A stretch of DNA of 11,431 nucleotides from the NCBI GenBank assembly GCA_905201915.1, contig CAJKQE010000072.1, positions 1-11,431 of the forward strand. Reading direction: 5' to 3'. Of the stretch, positions 1-6,624 are shown piece after piece. The position numbers and the translations under genes are program-made. Origin of the DNA: an uncultured Lachnospiraceae bacterium. GTDB lineage: Bacteria; Bacillota; Clostridia; Lachnospirales; Lachnospiraceae. The notes below the pieces were generated by a model. It did no database searches. It saw nothing but the letters and a program-made list of their open reading frames with translations, and had not been told where the DNA came from. Every line of letters starts with the position of its first letter. Position 1 is the stretch's first letter.

Positions 1-180
1 AAACATAACACAGGCGAGCGCTCCTGTCTCATCTTTCAGTGAAAAATAAATATGTCCTGAAGTATGGTACTTACAATTTGATACTTCACCTTTTATACTT
101 ATTTTATTCAACAGAAAATCCTGCTGAAACATATTTTTAATATAATTATTTATCTGACCTACGGAGTAGATACTGTTCAT
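1..180 (-). CDS. xseA: Exodeoxyribonuclease VII large subunit, N-terminal part (runs off window)
   Basis: The first 60 codons of the large subunit of exonuclease VII, the enzyme that degrades single-stranded DNA to short oligonucleotides together with XseB in the cytoplasm. The visible part is the N-terminal OB-fold: it opens MNSIYSVGQINNYIKNMF and continues with the family pattern KGEVSN, then HTSGHIYFSLKD, ending at CVMF where the window stops. The ATG overlaps the nusB stop codon by 4 bases (ATGA), so translation is probably coupled; a weak AAGGGA lies upstream inside nusB. In B. subtilis folD lies between nusB and xseA; here it does not. The 3' end is outside the window, so completeness cannot be judged. 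Confidence 0.93.
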   Translation of the reverse strand, partial: MNSIYSVGQINNYIKNMFQQDFLLNKISIKGEVSNCKYHTSGHIYFSLKDETGALACVMF

Positions 181-584
181 AAATCTTCCCTTGCTATTTT
201 ACCCAATATTCCATTGACAAAAGAAGCAGAATCATCTCCACCAAAGCTCTTACTGATTTCAACCGCCTCATTGATTGCGACTTTAACCGGTACGTCTTCA
301 TCATATTTCATTTCATAAACAGCCAAACGAAGAATATTCAAGTCAACTTTACTCATTCTCTTTGTTTTCCAACCTGCTGACTTTTCATTTAATAAAGCGT
401 CAATTTCTTCCAAATGTTCCTTTACCAAAGCATATTTATTTTCCATGTAAGCTTGTTCTGTAGGCTGTAAATCAGAAAGTCCCTCAAAATATAACTGTAT
501 CTGTTCCGGCATTTCCTCTGTTTCATTAAATTCTCCTAAAAAAAGAAGTTTGAAAATGTGTTCTCTCATTTCTCGTCTTCCCAT
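177..584 (-). CDS. nusB: Transcription antitermination factor NusB
   Basis: A 135-residue NusB, the usual family length. NusB binds boxA RNA with NusE (ribosomal protein S10) and helps RNA polymerase read through rRNA operons. The N-terminal GRREMREHIFKLLF is a variant of the conserved RRxAREaalqlLy helix. The C-terminal half carries the typical helical core: KVDLNILRLAVYEM, then VPVKVAINEAVEISKSFGG, SASFVNGILGKI. The ATG at 584 has an AGGAGG about 7 bases upstream (592-597). The gene follows the Asp23/Gls24 gene but is separated from it by a terminator hairpin, and it overlaps xseA by 4 bases. A possible extended -10 element lies at 620-628. Confidence 0.96.
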   Translation of the reverse strand: MGRREMREHIFKLLFLGEFNETEEMPEQIQLYFEGLSDLQPTEQAYMENKYALVKEHLEEIDALLNEKSAGWKTKRMSKVDLNILRLAVYEMKYDEDVPVKVAINEAVEISKSFGGDDSASFVNGILGKIAREDL

Positions 585-619
585 ATTTCTTCCTCCTGTA
601 CGTATCCTTTTTAAATTCT

Positions 620-628
620 CTTATAGCA
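620..628 (-). promoter_or_regulatory. Possible extended -10 promoter for nusB
   Basis: On the minus strand 628-620 reads TGCTATAAG: an extended -10 (TGn) plus five of six bases of TATAAT. No good -35 is seen 17 bases upstream, as expected if the TG motif compensates. It starts within the T-run of the upstream terminator and would give a leader of about 30 bases before nusB. The motif is short and could be chance. Confidence 0.35.
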
Positions 629-657
629 AAAATAAGGTGCCCTAAAAAAGACACCTT
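628..657 (-). terminator. Intrinsic terminator after the Asp23/Gls24 gene
   Basis: On the minus strand an 8-bp stem (AAGGTGTC, 657-650, with GGCACCTT, 641-634, including one G-U pair) closes a loop of TTTTTTAG and is followed by ATTTTTG. It lies 37 bases after the Asp23/Gls24 stop codon. The stem is only moderately GC-rich, so some readthrough into nusB is likely. Confidence 0.7.
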
Positions 658-694
658 ACCTCTCTTCTCTTTTAGCTGTGAACTTGTCAATGAA

Positions 695-1072
695 CTATTT
701 TGTCTTTTCAATCTCTACGCTGGCAATGCGCACGTTTACATCAGAAACAGTAAGACCTGTCATATTTTCAATGGCAGTTTTTACTTTTTCCTGTACTTTT
801 TTGCTTGTTTCTAAAATATTAAAGCCATACTCAATATTAAGTGCCAAATCTACGCATACTACATCTTCTAAAACGTCTACCTTTACACCTTTTGAAAGCA
901 CCTTCATGCCCAGCTTTCCAACAAGCTCATTTGTAATGTTTCCTGCCATGGAGCCGACACCTTCTACCTCTGTTGCTGCCAGTCCTGCAATAATCGCCAC
1001 TACTTCGTCTGCAATCTGTACTTCCCCAAGAGAGCCGTTATCATGTATTTTATATCTGTTTCTATCTTCCAT
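695..1072 (-). CDS. Asp23/Gls24 family envelope stress response protein
   Basis: A 125-residue protein of the Asp23/Gls24 family (B. subtilis YqhY/YloU type). Family features include the early IADEVVAIIAGLAATEVEGVGSM segment and the central KGVKVDVLEDVVCVDLALNIEYG strand pair. The C-terminal half then has VQEKVKTAIENMTGLTVSDVNVRIASVE. The protein looks soluble, with no signal peptide or membrane helix, and no AmaP-like membrane anchor gene lies beside it. The ATG at 1072 has a GGAGGT about 10 bases upstream. Position next to nusB matches yqhY of B. subtilis, which has been linked to acetyl-CoA carboxylase control; whether that holds here is unknown. It appears to be a single-gene transcript with its own extended -10 promoter and terminator. 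Confidence 0.92.
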   Translation of the reverse strand: MEDRNRYKIHDNGSLGEVQIADEVVAIIAGLAATEVEGVGSMAGNITNELVGKLGMKVLSKGVKVDVLEDVVCVDLALNIEYGFNILETSKKVQEKVKTAIENMTGLTVSDVNVRIASVEIEKTK

Positions 1073-1110
1073 TCTGATTTAACCTCCTAATAGGAAATAT
1101 CCTGCTTCTT

Positions 1111-1119
1111 ATTATACCA
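1111..1119 (-). promoter_or_regulatory. Extended -10 sigma-A promoter for the Asp23/Gls24 gene
   Basis: On the minus strand 1119-1111 reads TGGTATAAT, a perfect TATAAT preceded by the extended TGn motif. The hexamer 17 bases upstream (1139-1134, TTTTAA) matches TTGACA at three positions only and is also the T-run of the prfC terminator. Transcription would start near 1104, about 30 bases before the ATG. Confidence 0.65.
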
Positions 1120-1127
1120 AAACCCTG

Positions 1128-1170
1128 AAAAAATTAAAAGTGGTTTTTTGCTTTTCCCGCAAAAAACCAC
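1128..1170 (-). terminator. Strong intrinsic terminator after prfC
   Basis: A perfect 12-bp inverted repeat (1140-1151 with 1159-1170) encloses a 7-base loop and is followed on the minus strand by TTTTAATTTTTT. It begins 20 bases after the prfC stop codon. The A-run/T-run inside the stem makes it look partly bidirectional, but no plus-strand gene uses it. Confidence 0.88.
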
Positions 1171-1190
1171 CTTCTGCATCTTTTTTCTTT

Positions 1191-2783
1191 CTAATTTCTG
1201 GAAAACTCTGCCAATTTCAGACCTTCGTTTCTGTCCAAGGTCATTCCGATACTCCAGCTGTTGATAAACAGCAAAAGCGGATTTCCCTTCATATCCATAA
1301 CCTTCTTCATGTCGGAAGTACCTGTGAGACGCTTCACATCCACTTCTTCTTTATTTTCAATCCAACGGATATGTTCATAAGGCAGGGCTTCCAAACGGAT
1401 GTCTACATTGTATTCATTTTCCAGACGATATTTTAATACGTCAAACTGAAGAACACCTACAACACCTACAATAATTTCTTCCATACCACCCATAATTTCC
1501 TGGAAAATCTGAATTGCACCTTCCTGAGCGATCTGGTTAATTCCTTTCACAAACTGCTTACGTTTCATACTGTCTAACAGACGCACACGTGCAAAATGTT
1601 CCGGAGCAAAAGTAGGAATACCTTCATACTGAAACTTCTTGCCCGGTGTACATACCGTATCTCCAATAGAGAAAATTCCCGGGTCAAAGACACCGATAAT
1701 ATCTCCGGCATAAGCTTCATCTACTACGTGTCTGTCCTGTGCCATCATCTGCTGCGGCTGAGAAAGGCGCATTTTTTTGTTTCCCTGTACATGGAATACT
1801 TCTTTTGATGCTTCAAACTTACCGGAGCAAATGCGCATAAACGCAATTCTGTCTCTGTGATTTTTATTCATGTTCGCCTGTATTTTAAATACAAAAGCAG
1901 AAAAATCTTCTGTCAGAGGATCTATCTCTCCAATATCTGCCTTTCTTGGCAATGGTGTAGAAGTCATTTTCAGGAAATGTTTTAAGAAAGTCTCCACACC
2001 AAAATTAGTAAGAGCAGAACCAAAACACACAGGGGAGAGTTTTCCCTGATCCACAAGCTCCTGATCAAACTCAGCACTTGCACCGTCTAAAAGCTCAATT
2101 TCTTCTAAAAGCTGTTCCTTCTGATCTGCATCCAAAACTTCATCGATACGTGGTTCATCTAAAGCAATTTCTTCTTCCAGACCTTCTTTTGTACCTTTCA
2201 TAGTATCTGAGAAAGTCAAAACCTTTCCTGTTTCCCTGTCATACACACCTCTGAATTTCTTTCCTGAACCAATAGGCCAGTTAATAGGGCATGTAGGAAT
2301 TCCAAGTTCCTTTTCGATTTCATCTAATAAATCAAAGGTATCATTGGCATCTCTGTCCAGCTTGTTAATAAATGTAAAGATAGGAATATTACGCATAGCA
2401 CAAACTTTAAAAAGCTTTCTTGTCTGTGCTTCAACACCCTTTGATGCATCAATCACCATTACGGCAGAGTCTGCCGCCATCAAAGTACGATAAGTATCCT
2501 CTGAGAAATCCTGATGTCCCGGTGTATCCAGAATATTGATACAGTAGCCATCATAATTAAACTGCAACACAGAGGAAGTAACAGAAATACCTCTCTCCTT
2601 TTCTATTTCCATCCAGTCAGAAACTGCATGGCGGGCAGTCGCTTTTCCTTTTACGCTTCCTGCCAGATTAATCGCACCTCCGTAAAGCAGAAACTTCTCA
2701 GTAAGAGTTGTTTTACCTGCATCGGGGTGAGAAATAATTGCAAATGTACGTCTTTTTGTAATTTCTTTCGTATAGTCAGCCAC
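1191..2783 (-). CDS. prfC: Peptide chain release factor 3 (RF3)
   Basis: A 530-residue translational GTPase, the same length as the E. coli RF3 (529). RF3 removes RF1/RF2 from the ribosome after peptide release. The G domain shows the P-loop HPDAGKTT (19-26), RGIS in switch I (64-67), DTPGH (86-90) and NKLD (140-143). The EF-G-like core continues through the middle (PLPRKADIGEIDPL, QANMNKNHRDRIAFMRI) to the C-terminal GVVGVLQFDVLKYRLENEY typical of RF3. The start codon is GTG at 2783, supported by AAGGAGGG 6 bases upstream; no in-frame ATG is better placed. It has its own promoter just after spoIIIAH and a strong terminator. It is not a sporulation gene by family; its place here is a neighbour effect. 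Confidence 0.97.
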   Translation of the reverse strand: MADYTKEITKRRTFAIISHPDAGKTTLTEKFLLYGGAINLAGSVKGKATARHAVSDWMEIEKERGISVTSSVLQFNYDGYCINILDTPGHQDFSEDTYRTLMAADSAVMVIDASKGVEAQTRKLFKVCAMRNIPIFTFINKLDRDANDTFDLLDEIEKELGIPTCPINWPIGSGKKFRGVYDRETGKVLTFSDTMKGTKEGLEEEIALDEPRIDEVLDADQKEQLLEEIELLDGASAEFDQELVDQGKLSPVCFGSALTNFGVETFLKHFLKMTSTPLPRKADIGEIDPLTEDFSAFVFKIQANMNKNHRDRIAFMRICSGKFEASKEVFHVQGNKKMRLSQPQQMMAQDRHVVDEAYAGDIIGVFDPGIFSIGDTVCTPGKKFQYEGIPTFAPEHFARVRLLDSMKRKQFVKGINQIAQEGAIQIFQEIMGGMEEIIVGVVGVLQFDVLKYRLENEYNVDIRLEALPYEHIRWIENKEEVDVKRLTGTSDMKKVMDMKGNPLLLFINSWSIGMTLDRNEGLKLAEFSRN

Positions 2784-2821
2784 CTTAGGCCCTCCTTCAT
2801 TTCATATAGCACACTGACGCT

Positions 2822-2850
2822 ATTTTAGTATACGCAGAAATATGTGTCAA
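2822..2850 (-). promoter_or_regulatory. Near-consensus sigma-A promoter for prfC
   Basis: On the minus strand a perfect TTGACA (2850-2845), a 17-base spacer and TAAAAT (2827-2822, five of six). It lies in the 73-base gap between the spoIIIAH stop codon and the prfC GTG and would give a leader of roughly 30 bases. Confidence 0.82.
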
Positions 2851-2856
2851 GGGGAT

Positions 2857-3510
2857 TTATTCATTTTCCCCTGTTCCCCCATCTAAAGGAGTAATGACAA
2901 TCTTCTCTGCTGCCACATTTGTTTTTCTCTTTACAATATCTTCAATCTGGGCTCTGTTGGCATCTTCCATATATTCCTTTGGCACAATAACATCTGCACT
3001 GTCACCGGTAAGATTTACTACCACATTTTGAAAGCCCTGTGCGTCAAGAAGCAGTTCTGCCGCTTCCTCCTGCTCTGCAAGATTAGTCATATTTACCATA
3101 GAATTTACAGCTTCCTGCTTCTGGTCTTCTCCTAAATTTTCATTGTTGATAATTTCCAGCAAAGTTTCTTTATTGGCAGAACGTACCTGCTCTCTGCTCA
3201 CCTTGGCTTCTGCCACAAATCCGGAAGCTCCTGTAAGCACTGCTTCTCCCGGTGTTTCCGTCTCCTTCTGATTTTCCTCTGCCATAGCTGTTTCATCTGT
3301 AATATCATAATCCAAACTTTCAATTTCTTCTACAATAGCATCTGTTTCTGATGCTGCCTTGGCATCTTTTTCTGAGGTTTTTGTACTTGCCTTCTTTAGT
3401 GTCTTGTCAATTCCCAGATGATTATCTGAGTAGTTGATGTACCCTGCCACAGCAATCATAATTGCCAAAGCTGTAATAATGACCTGATTTTTTTTGAAGA
3501 TTTTTTTCAT
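2857..3510 (-). CDS. spoIIIAH: Stage III sporulation protein AH
   Basis: A 217-residue bitopic protein, same size class as B. subtilis SpoIIIAH (218). It is a mother-cell membrane protein whose outer domain meets SpoIIQ from the forespore, forming the channel through which the mother cell keeps the forespore active. One membrane helix lies at about 10-24 (VIITALAIMIAVAGY). A long acidic, Ser/Thr-rich linker follows (about 35-100). The YscJ/FliF-like ring-building domain is about 108-210, from NKETLLEIINNENL to AAEKIVITPLDGG. The ATG at 3510 has AGAGGAG about 7 bases upstream and follows the spoIIIAG stop by 13 bases. It is the last gene of the operon, and no strong terminator follows. No spoIIQ gene is in the window. 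Confidence 0.95.
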   Translation of the reverse strand: MKKIFKKNQVIITALAIMIAVAGYINYSDNHLGIDKTLKKASTKTSEKDAKAASETDAIVEEIESLDYDITDETAMAEENQKETETPGEAVLTGASGFVAEAKVSREQVRSANKETLLEIINNENLGEDQKQEAVNSMVNMTNLAEQEEAAELLLDAQGFQNVVVNLTGDSADVIVPKEYMEDANRAQIEDIVKRKTNVAAEKIVITPLDGGTGENE

Positions 3511-3523
3511 GTGACATTCTCCT

Positions 3524-4003
3524 CTAATTCATTTTCATTACTTTAATTTTATGGGCTTCTACCTGAAATAATACCTGTACTGCCTCCTGAATATTACTAA
3601 TAATCACAGGATTATCTCCACCCTCTGCTACCACTACAACACCTATCACCTTAGGATATTCCTGTGATGTAAGATAGGGAATTTGATTGCCTTTGGCATC
3701 CTTTGTATAAACAGTATCTTTTTCATCTTTTTCCACCAGTTTTTTTTCTGTTCCTTCACAAGTGAGAATCACTTCTGTTTTTCCTACCCCCTTTACTTTT
3801 TCCAGCACCCTTTCCAAATCTTCCTCCATCTGCTGCTGCCAATCTTTTTCTTCTTTTGCTTGTTCTATTGTATTTATTTCCTCCGGCAATATCTCCGGTT
3901 CCTCCCTTTCCTTTATAGGAAATGCTGCAATGAGCAAAAGCAGACCTATCAGAAGGATAACAACCAATTTTTCTTTTTTCATCATTCCCTGTAAAAGTTT
4001 CAT
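3524..4003 (-). CDS. spoIIIAG: Stage III sporulation protein AG
   Basis: A 159-residue protein when read from the ATG at 4003. This start overlaps the spoIIIAF stop by 4 bases and has AGGAGG 7 bases upstream. A 19-residue longer reading from an ATG at 4060 would overlap spoIIIAF by 61 bases and is less likely. SpoIIIAG forms a large oligomeric ring in the space between mother-cell and forespore membranes. Seen here: one membrane helix near 13-28 (LVVILLIGLLLLIAAF), an acidic helical linker, then a ring-building fold with VLEKVKGVGKTEVILTCEG and YPKVIGVVVVAEGGDNPVI, ending VEAHKIKVMKMN. It is shorter than the B. subtilis protein (about 229 residues), mostly in the linker and insertion regions. 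Confidence 0.93.
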   Translation of the reverse strand: MKLLQGMMKKEKLVVILLIGLLLLIAAFPIKEREEPEILPEEINTIEQAKEEKDWQQQMEEDLERVLEKVKGVGKTEVILTCEGTEKKLVEKDEKDTVYTKDAKGNQIPYLTSQEYPKVIGVVVVAEGGDNPVIISNIQEAVQVLFQVEAHKIKVMKMN

Positions 4004-4311
4004 GGTTCTACCTCCTGACCTCTTAAAATTTCTGTTTCCTGCTCCCAGCTCTGTTCCCATATTTCCGCTTTTTCTTTCCAGTTTTGCGCTTCTGTTTCAA
4101 ATCCCTGAAATTCCTCTATATACGTTTCCAGTTTTTCTCCTATCTCTGTAATTTGAAAAACAGGAGATATAAATGTAAGAATAAGCAACAAGCCCATATA
4201 GTAGCGAATATATTTCTTGTAACTGTCATCAGGAAGTAAATTCATAACCACTGTAAGCAGGAGAAAATAGCAGACTACATTTTGAAGCCAGGAATATAGT
4301 TGTGAGAGCAT
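4000..4311 (-). CDS. spoIIIAF: Stage III sporulation protein AF, short form
   Basis: A 103-residue protein when started at the ATG at 4311, which has AAGGAG 7 bases upstream. A longer reading would need a TTG at 4338 with no ribosome binding site. Two membrane helices are visible: about 8-25 (QNVVCYFLLLTVVMNLLP) and 38-54 (GLLLILTFISPVFQI). Between them, LPDDSYKKYIRYYMG fits the SpoIIIAF family pattern. The tail (about 55-103) is Glu/Trp-rich and probably helical. B. subtilis SpoIIIAF is about 206 residues and has a ring-building domain after the helices; little room is left for it here. The gene is not obviously broken: it overlaps spoIIIAG by a clean ATGA and follows spoIIIAE by 41 bases. 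Identification rests on the helices and operon position. Confidence 0.85.
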   Translation of the reverse strand: MLSQLYSWLQNVVCYFLLLTVVMNLLPDDSYKKYIRYYMGLLLILTFISPVFQITEIGEKLETYIEEFQGFETEAQNWKEKAEIWEQSWEQETEILRGQEVEP

Positions 4312-4352
4312 GGGTTTTCTCCTTTCTTTCTCAAACAAATATTTTTATACAA

Positions 4353-5492
4353 TTAATGAGAAACAAATGAAACGGATAAAATAGCAATGGTAATGAGTAG
4401 CAACAACTCTACTGTTAATAACACTCTCAAAAGTAATCTGCAGCCTTCCCCTATAGTGGAAAGGCATCCTGTCATTCGTTTGTCTGCCACAGGCTGGACA
4501 AACGCTGCTAAAAGCTTATAAGTTAAGGTTGTTACCCCCAAACGGATAATAGGAGGCAATCCTAAAAGAAGCAAGACCAAAATCCCCACCACACCAATGC
4601 AATTTCGGATAAGCACAGCTGTTCCAAGAGCTACCTCTGTCACACCATCGATGGCATTGCCCACTGCCGGAATGGCAGCGGCTGTCTTCCCTATTACGTC
4701 TCGTTTCAATGAGTCCACAGCCGGAGAAATCATATTTTGAATGACTTGCATTCCCACAAGAACTGCTACACAAGTATGCAGTGTCCATTCTAAAATCATT
4801 TTAAAAAACTCTGCCATTTTTGACAAAATGTCTTCTTTATGAAGGTAATTTACTAACTGAAATAAAACAAATAAATGAATCCCCGGTATTACCAACTTTA
4901 GCAAAACAACCTGAATAACATAAATCACCGCCAGTACCATATTATAAAAAATCATGGCGCTTGCCACGCCTCCTGCTGCCGTCACTGCCAAAAAATAAGA
5001 GGGCATTAATGCTTTCATAAAAAGCACAAAATCTTCCAAACTGGAAGAAATGGTATGGCTCATCTGTCCAAAACTTTTCATCAATATGGTAAGTAAAAAA
5101 AGATATACCATATAAAAGCTGATTTCTCCGGTATCCCCTTTTCCGAACATTCCTGTAAAATTAGAAAACAAGGAGGCTGCCAGCACCAAAAGAATCACCT
5201 GAACAAGAATTTTTTTATCTGGCAAAAACTGTTGATATAAAAATTCTTTTCCTATTTCCCAAAAGCTTTGTATAGAAAAGGGTTCTTCCCCTGAAAGCGC
5301 CTTTTTGATGCTTTCCTTTACATAAAAAGTCTCCTCTCCCAAAAGCTCATTTACTGCTTCCTGCATTTTTTCTAATTCCATGCTGTCTAAAATCTGCTCC
5401 TGTCTATTCCCTTGTTCCTCATTAGAAGCTTGTACCGGTACAGAAAGCAAAATACAAAGAAAAAATATCATTTGTATTTTTTTTATTCTCAT
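4353..5492 (-). CDS. spoIIIAE: Stage III sporulation protein AE
   Basis: A 379-residue polytopic membrane protein, close to the B. subtilis length (about 399). It is thought to be a core membrane part of the SpoIIIA channel. It begins with a signal-like segment (residues 1-22, MRIKKIQMIFFLCILLSVPV then QAS) and a soluble stretch with a coiled-coil feel (QEQILDSMELEKMQEAVNEL). Six to seven hydrophobic segments follow from about residue 95. Family-typical conserved segments include AAGGVASAMIFYNMVLAVIY and SPAVDSLKRDVIGKTAAAIP followed by VGNAIDGVTEV. The ATG overlaps the spoIIIAD stop by 4 bases and has no Shine-Dalgarno sequence, so it probably depends on translation of spoIIIAD. Confidence 0.95.
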   Translation of the reverse strand: MRIKKIQMIFFLCILLSVPVQASNEEQGNRQEQILDSMELEKMQEAVNELLGEETFYVKESIKKALSGEEPFSIQSFWEIGKEFLYQQFLPDKKILVQVILLVLAASLFSNFTGMFGKGDTGEISFYMVYLFLLTILMKSFGQMSHTISSSLEDFVLFMKALMPSYFLAVTAAGGVASAMIFYNMVLAVIYVIQVVLLKLVIPGIHLFVLFQLVNYLHKEDILSKMAEFFKMILEWTLHTCVAVLVGMQVIQNMISPAVDSLKRDVIGKTAAAIPAVGNAIDGVTEVALGTAVLIRNCIGVVGILVLLLLGLPPIIRLGVTTLTYKLLAAFVQPVADKRMTGCLSTIGEGCRLLLRVLLTVELLLLITIAILSVSFVSH

Positions 5493-5875
5493 GGCAGGAA
5501 GCTGCGAATTGTCTCCATCAAAGCCAAAAGCACCGGCATAGACAGAACCATCATATACAGCTTGGTAAAAACTTCAATCTGAGAGGCAACTGCGCTGTAG
5601 CCTGCATCTTTGCAAATCCCAGAAGAAAACTGTGCCACATAAGCTGCTCCAATCATTTTTAGTAAAATCACAAAATATTTCGTATCCAACGGCAAATATT
5701 CCTGAAGCTGCAAAACAGAAGAAAATATATATCCAATCTTTTCTGTCATATAAAAAAAAATACAAACACCTGCACCAAGACTTAAATACACCGTATATTC
5801 CGGTCTCGTCCCTTTCAAAAGTAACCCCAGCAACATTCCTGTAATTCCTATCATCACAATTCTTATAACTTCCAT
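5489..5875 (-). CDS. spoIIIAD: Stage III sporulation protein AD
   Basis: A 128-residue membrane protein (about 133 in B. subtilis) with four hydrophobic segments. Family landmarks are LGAGVCIFFYMTEKIGYIFS, the KYFVILLKMIGAAYVAQFSS segment with GICKDAGYSAVASQIE, and a final hydrophobic helix ending ETIRSFLP. Its role is in the channel base in the mother-cell membrane, related to SpoIIIAC. The ATG at 5875 is preceded by AGGAGG; spacing to the spoIIIAC stop is 11 bases. It overlaps spoIIIAE by 4 bases. Confidence 0.95.
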   Translation of the reverse strand: MEVIRIVMIGITGMLLGLLLKGTRPEYTVYLSLGAGVCIFFYMTEKIGYIFSSVLQLQEYLPLDTKYFVILLKMIGAAYVAQFSSGICKDAGYSAVASQIEVFTKLYMMVLSMPVLLALMETIRSFLP

Positions 5876-5886
5876 ATTTCCTCCTG

Positions 5887-6081
5887 CTATAATGAAAACA
5901 AGTCTTCAATGGTACGAAATAAATCATAAATATAGGGAAGTATCCAGAACAATACCAGAAGAAGTCCTGTCAGGCTTGTTAAAAATGCCAGTTCCTCTCT
6001 CTGACTGTGCTTTAATATCTGGCACAGAACAGACACCAGTATCCCCACTGCACCAATTTTAAATAATAACCCTACCTCCAC
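5887..6081 (-). CDS. spoIIIAC: Stage III sporulation protein AC
   Basis: A 64-residue, two-helix membrane protein matching the usual SpoIIIAC size (about 68). The helices are near 5-21 (LLFKIGAVGILVSVLCQ) and 33-52 (FLTSLTGLLLVLFWILPYIY), separated by ILKHSQREELA; the C-terminus is LFRTIEDLFSL. The start codon is GTG at 6081, supported by GGGAGG about 7-8 bases upstream. It lies 24 bases after spoIIIAB and 11 before spoIIIAD. The family is easy to miss because it is so small, but operon position makes it secure. Confidence 0.94.
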   Translation of the reverse strand: MEVGLLFKIGAVGILVSVLCQILKHSQREELAFLTSLTGLLLVLFWILPYIYDLFRTIEDLFSL

Positions 6082-6105
6082 TCTATTTCCTCCCTGTATG
6101 CTGTA

Positions 6106-6624
6106 TTACAGTAACAAAATCGCCAGAAAAACACCTGATAAAATACCTAAACTCTGGTATAACTTTTTCTTTACAGGTATTTCTCCTGCAAGGGTATCAA
6201 TTTCCGTCTTCAACTGCTGTAAATACCACTGTGATGTATTTTTCTGCATATCAGTATCTAAATATCCCAAATATTCTCCAAGCTGTACAAATTCCTCAAA
6301 ATCCTTCTCTGTCAAAGCACTATTTTTCAAATATTTTTCCGCATTTTCTCGAAAAATAAAGAAAAAGCGTTCTCCCTGATATTTCTGTGCCATTTTTGCT
6401 GTCTCCTTCAAAAAGCCTCGGAAAGGTTCCTGTACCTTTTCCGAAACACGAAGCATAGCTTCCGGCAAGGCTTCCTTTCGATAAGTAATTTCTCCCATTA
6501 AAAGCAACAGCAATTTTTCAATTTCCCGAAGCAAAAATAACCTTGCGGAAATACCCGCACTTTTCCCATATCCCAATGCTGCACAAGCAAAAATCACTAA
6601 CACTGTTCCTGTAATTTTCAGCAT
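6106..6624 (-). CDS. spoIIIAB: Stage III sporulation protein AB
   Basis: A 172-residue protein (171 in B. subtilis). It has a hydrophobic helix at each end (TGTVLVIFACAALGYG near 5-20 and SLGILSGVFLAILLL at the C-terminus) and a helical domain between, resembling GspF-type secretion platform proteins. Conserved landmarks include LLLMGEITYRKEALPEAM, the LGEYLGYLDTDMQ segment and ELKTEIDTLAGEIPVKKKLY-like spacing. It likely works with the SpoIIIAA ATPase at the mother-cell membrane. The ATG overlaps the 3' end of spoIIIAA by 7 bases; AAGGGA lies about 5 bases upstream and is a weak ribosome binding site. Confidence 0.94.
   Translation of the reverse strand: MLKITGTVLVIFACAALGYGKSAGISARLFLLREIEKLLLLLMGEITYRKEALPEAMLRVSEKVQEPFRGFLKETAKMAQKYQGERFFFIFRENAEKYLKNSALTEKDFEEFVQLGEYLGYLDTDMQKNTSQWYLQQLKTEIDTLAGEIPVKKKLYQSLGILSGVFLAILLL

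Noticed and set aside
678..1082. Plus-strand open frame of 134 codons
   Set aside because: It lies opposite the Asp23/Gls24 gene, is rich in Ser/Thr/Phe as expected of an antisense reading, and has no ribosome binding site or family likeness.
2850..2872. Hairpin at the end of spoIIIAH as a terminator
   Set aside because: Only 6 bp with an 11-base loop, no T-run after it on the minus strand, and it lies partly in coding sequence.
4004..4060. Upstream ATG for spoIIIAG
   Set aside because: It would overlap spoIIIAF by 61 bases; the ATG at 4003 has AGGAGG and the ATGA coupling seen at several other junctions here.
4312..4338. Upstream TTG start for spoIIIAF
   Set aside because: No ribosome binding site precedes it, and the stretch it would translate contains the good AAGGAG site of the ATG at 4311.
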